A DNA stretch of 64,000 nt, taken from Vanrija pseudolonga. Taxonomy: Eukaryota > Basidiomycota > Tremellomycetes > Trichosporonales > Trichosporonaceae. The notes below the pieces were generated by a model, which saw only the letters and a list, made by a program, of their open reading frames with translations, ran no database searches and was not told where the DNA came from. Below, in pieces: positions 63,811 through 64,000 of the stretch. The stretch's first letter is position 1, and each line of letters starts with the position of its first letter. The DNA is taken from positions 2,170,001 through 2,234,000 of the forward strand of contig NC_085853.1 in the NCBI RefSeq assembly GCF_020906515.1. Reading direction: 5' to 3'. Both the position numbers and the translations under genes were made by a program.

Positions 63811-64000
63811 TGCACATTGCAGCGAGCGGCGTGTGCTCGCCCAAAGGCAAAGGCAAGGTCGTGCCGGCCGGCCTGGGCGACGACGGTGACCTCGACCCTC
63901 GAACGTCAGTCGGTGGTAGCAATGGCGGCGGTGACAAGCGGCCGTACCGCATACCTCACCACCTCACGACCAACATGAAACTGCCAAGCATGACGACGGC
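63811..64000 (+). CDS. Possible 5' part of a gene leaving the window
   Basis: An open frame from ATG at 63811 reads MHIAASGVCSPKGKGKVV, then a Gly/Asp region and PYRIPHHLTTNMKLPSMTT to the window edge. The composition is protein-like and the ATG context is fair, but the frame is short and also open upstream of the ATG. No family motif is seen. Confidence 0.3.

Noticed and set aside
1-64000. CRISPR array, rRNA, tRNA, transposon, LTR or other virus-like element
   Set aside because: No regular spaced repeats, no terminal repeats with element coding regions and no recognisable RNA genes were seen by eye; the repeats present are microsatellites and gene duplications.

Overview
The window is GC-rich nuclear DNA of a fungus. 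Genes carry many short introns (about 35-90 nt, GT-AG, often with a GTGAGT donor and a CTGAC branch-like site near the acceptor). Coding sequence is strongly G/C at third positions and CT-rich leaders follow TATA-like boxes. This fits a basidiomycete, most likely a Tremellomycete yeast of the Trichosporonales type; that placement is inference. I saw no rRNA, tRNA, CRISPR array, or intact transposon or viral element.

The dominant content is a clustered family of paralogous genes that I do not recognise. I recovered it by splicing across frames. Nineteen genes carry a module of about 95-110 residues in one or more copies. A cassette of exons encodes it: (1) a variable N-terminus ending in a helix like T-x-x-DV-x-x-CL-x-x-Y-x-G, closed by a phase-2 intron; (2) a short exon starting YP-x-x-VI-x-x-Y(V/I)D-x-K-x-x-RGKS and ending KLE-x-LE, closed by a phase-0 intron; (3) an exon starting (F/L)P-x-F-x-x-AF-x-x-VR, then GLGPSRVL-x-M-x-WPP, followed by a variable tail. 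The middle exon is exactly 100 nt in most copies; other lengths (109, 112, 118, 127) differ by whole codons, and the 112, 118 and 127 lengths occur in nearby genes, as expected from tandem duplication.

Layout: 1-2009 no supported gene; 2010-4178 Ser/Thr-rich secreted protein; 5298-9877 five module genes; 11138-17576 three (two with long disordered tails); 18293-19453 second Ser/Thr-rich secreted protein; 19672-21580 two on the minus strand; 22208-29164 three unrelated genes of unknown function; 29619-39864 four minus-strand genes with a vWA-like domain, one joining module, UIM-like helices and a complete vWA; 40979-42799 a gene with three module copies; 43108-45336 a protein of five CxxC repeats; 45504-47911 an eight-exon secreted protein; 48398-53641 short module and coiled-coil genes; 54277-55844 a ZIP-type metal transporter; 56349-63375 further module and coiled-coil genes.

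How the family acts is not shown by sequence. Its fusion partners (vWA, UIM-like helices, coiled coils, proline-rich tails, three modules in one chain) suggest an intracellular protein-binding module. Exon structures come from reading splice sites and phases by eye. In the spliced models I list, exon lengths sum to a multiple of three.
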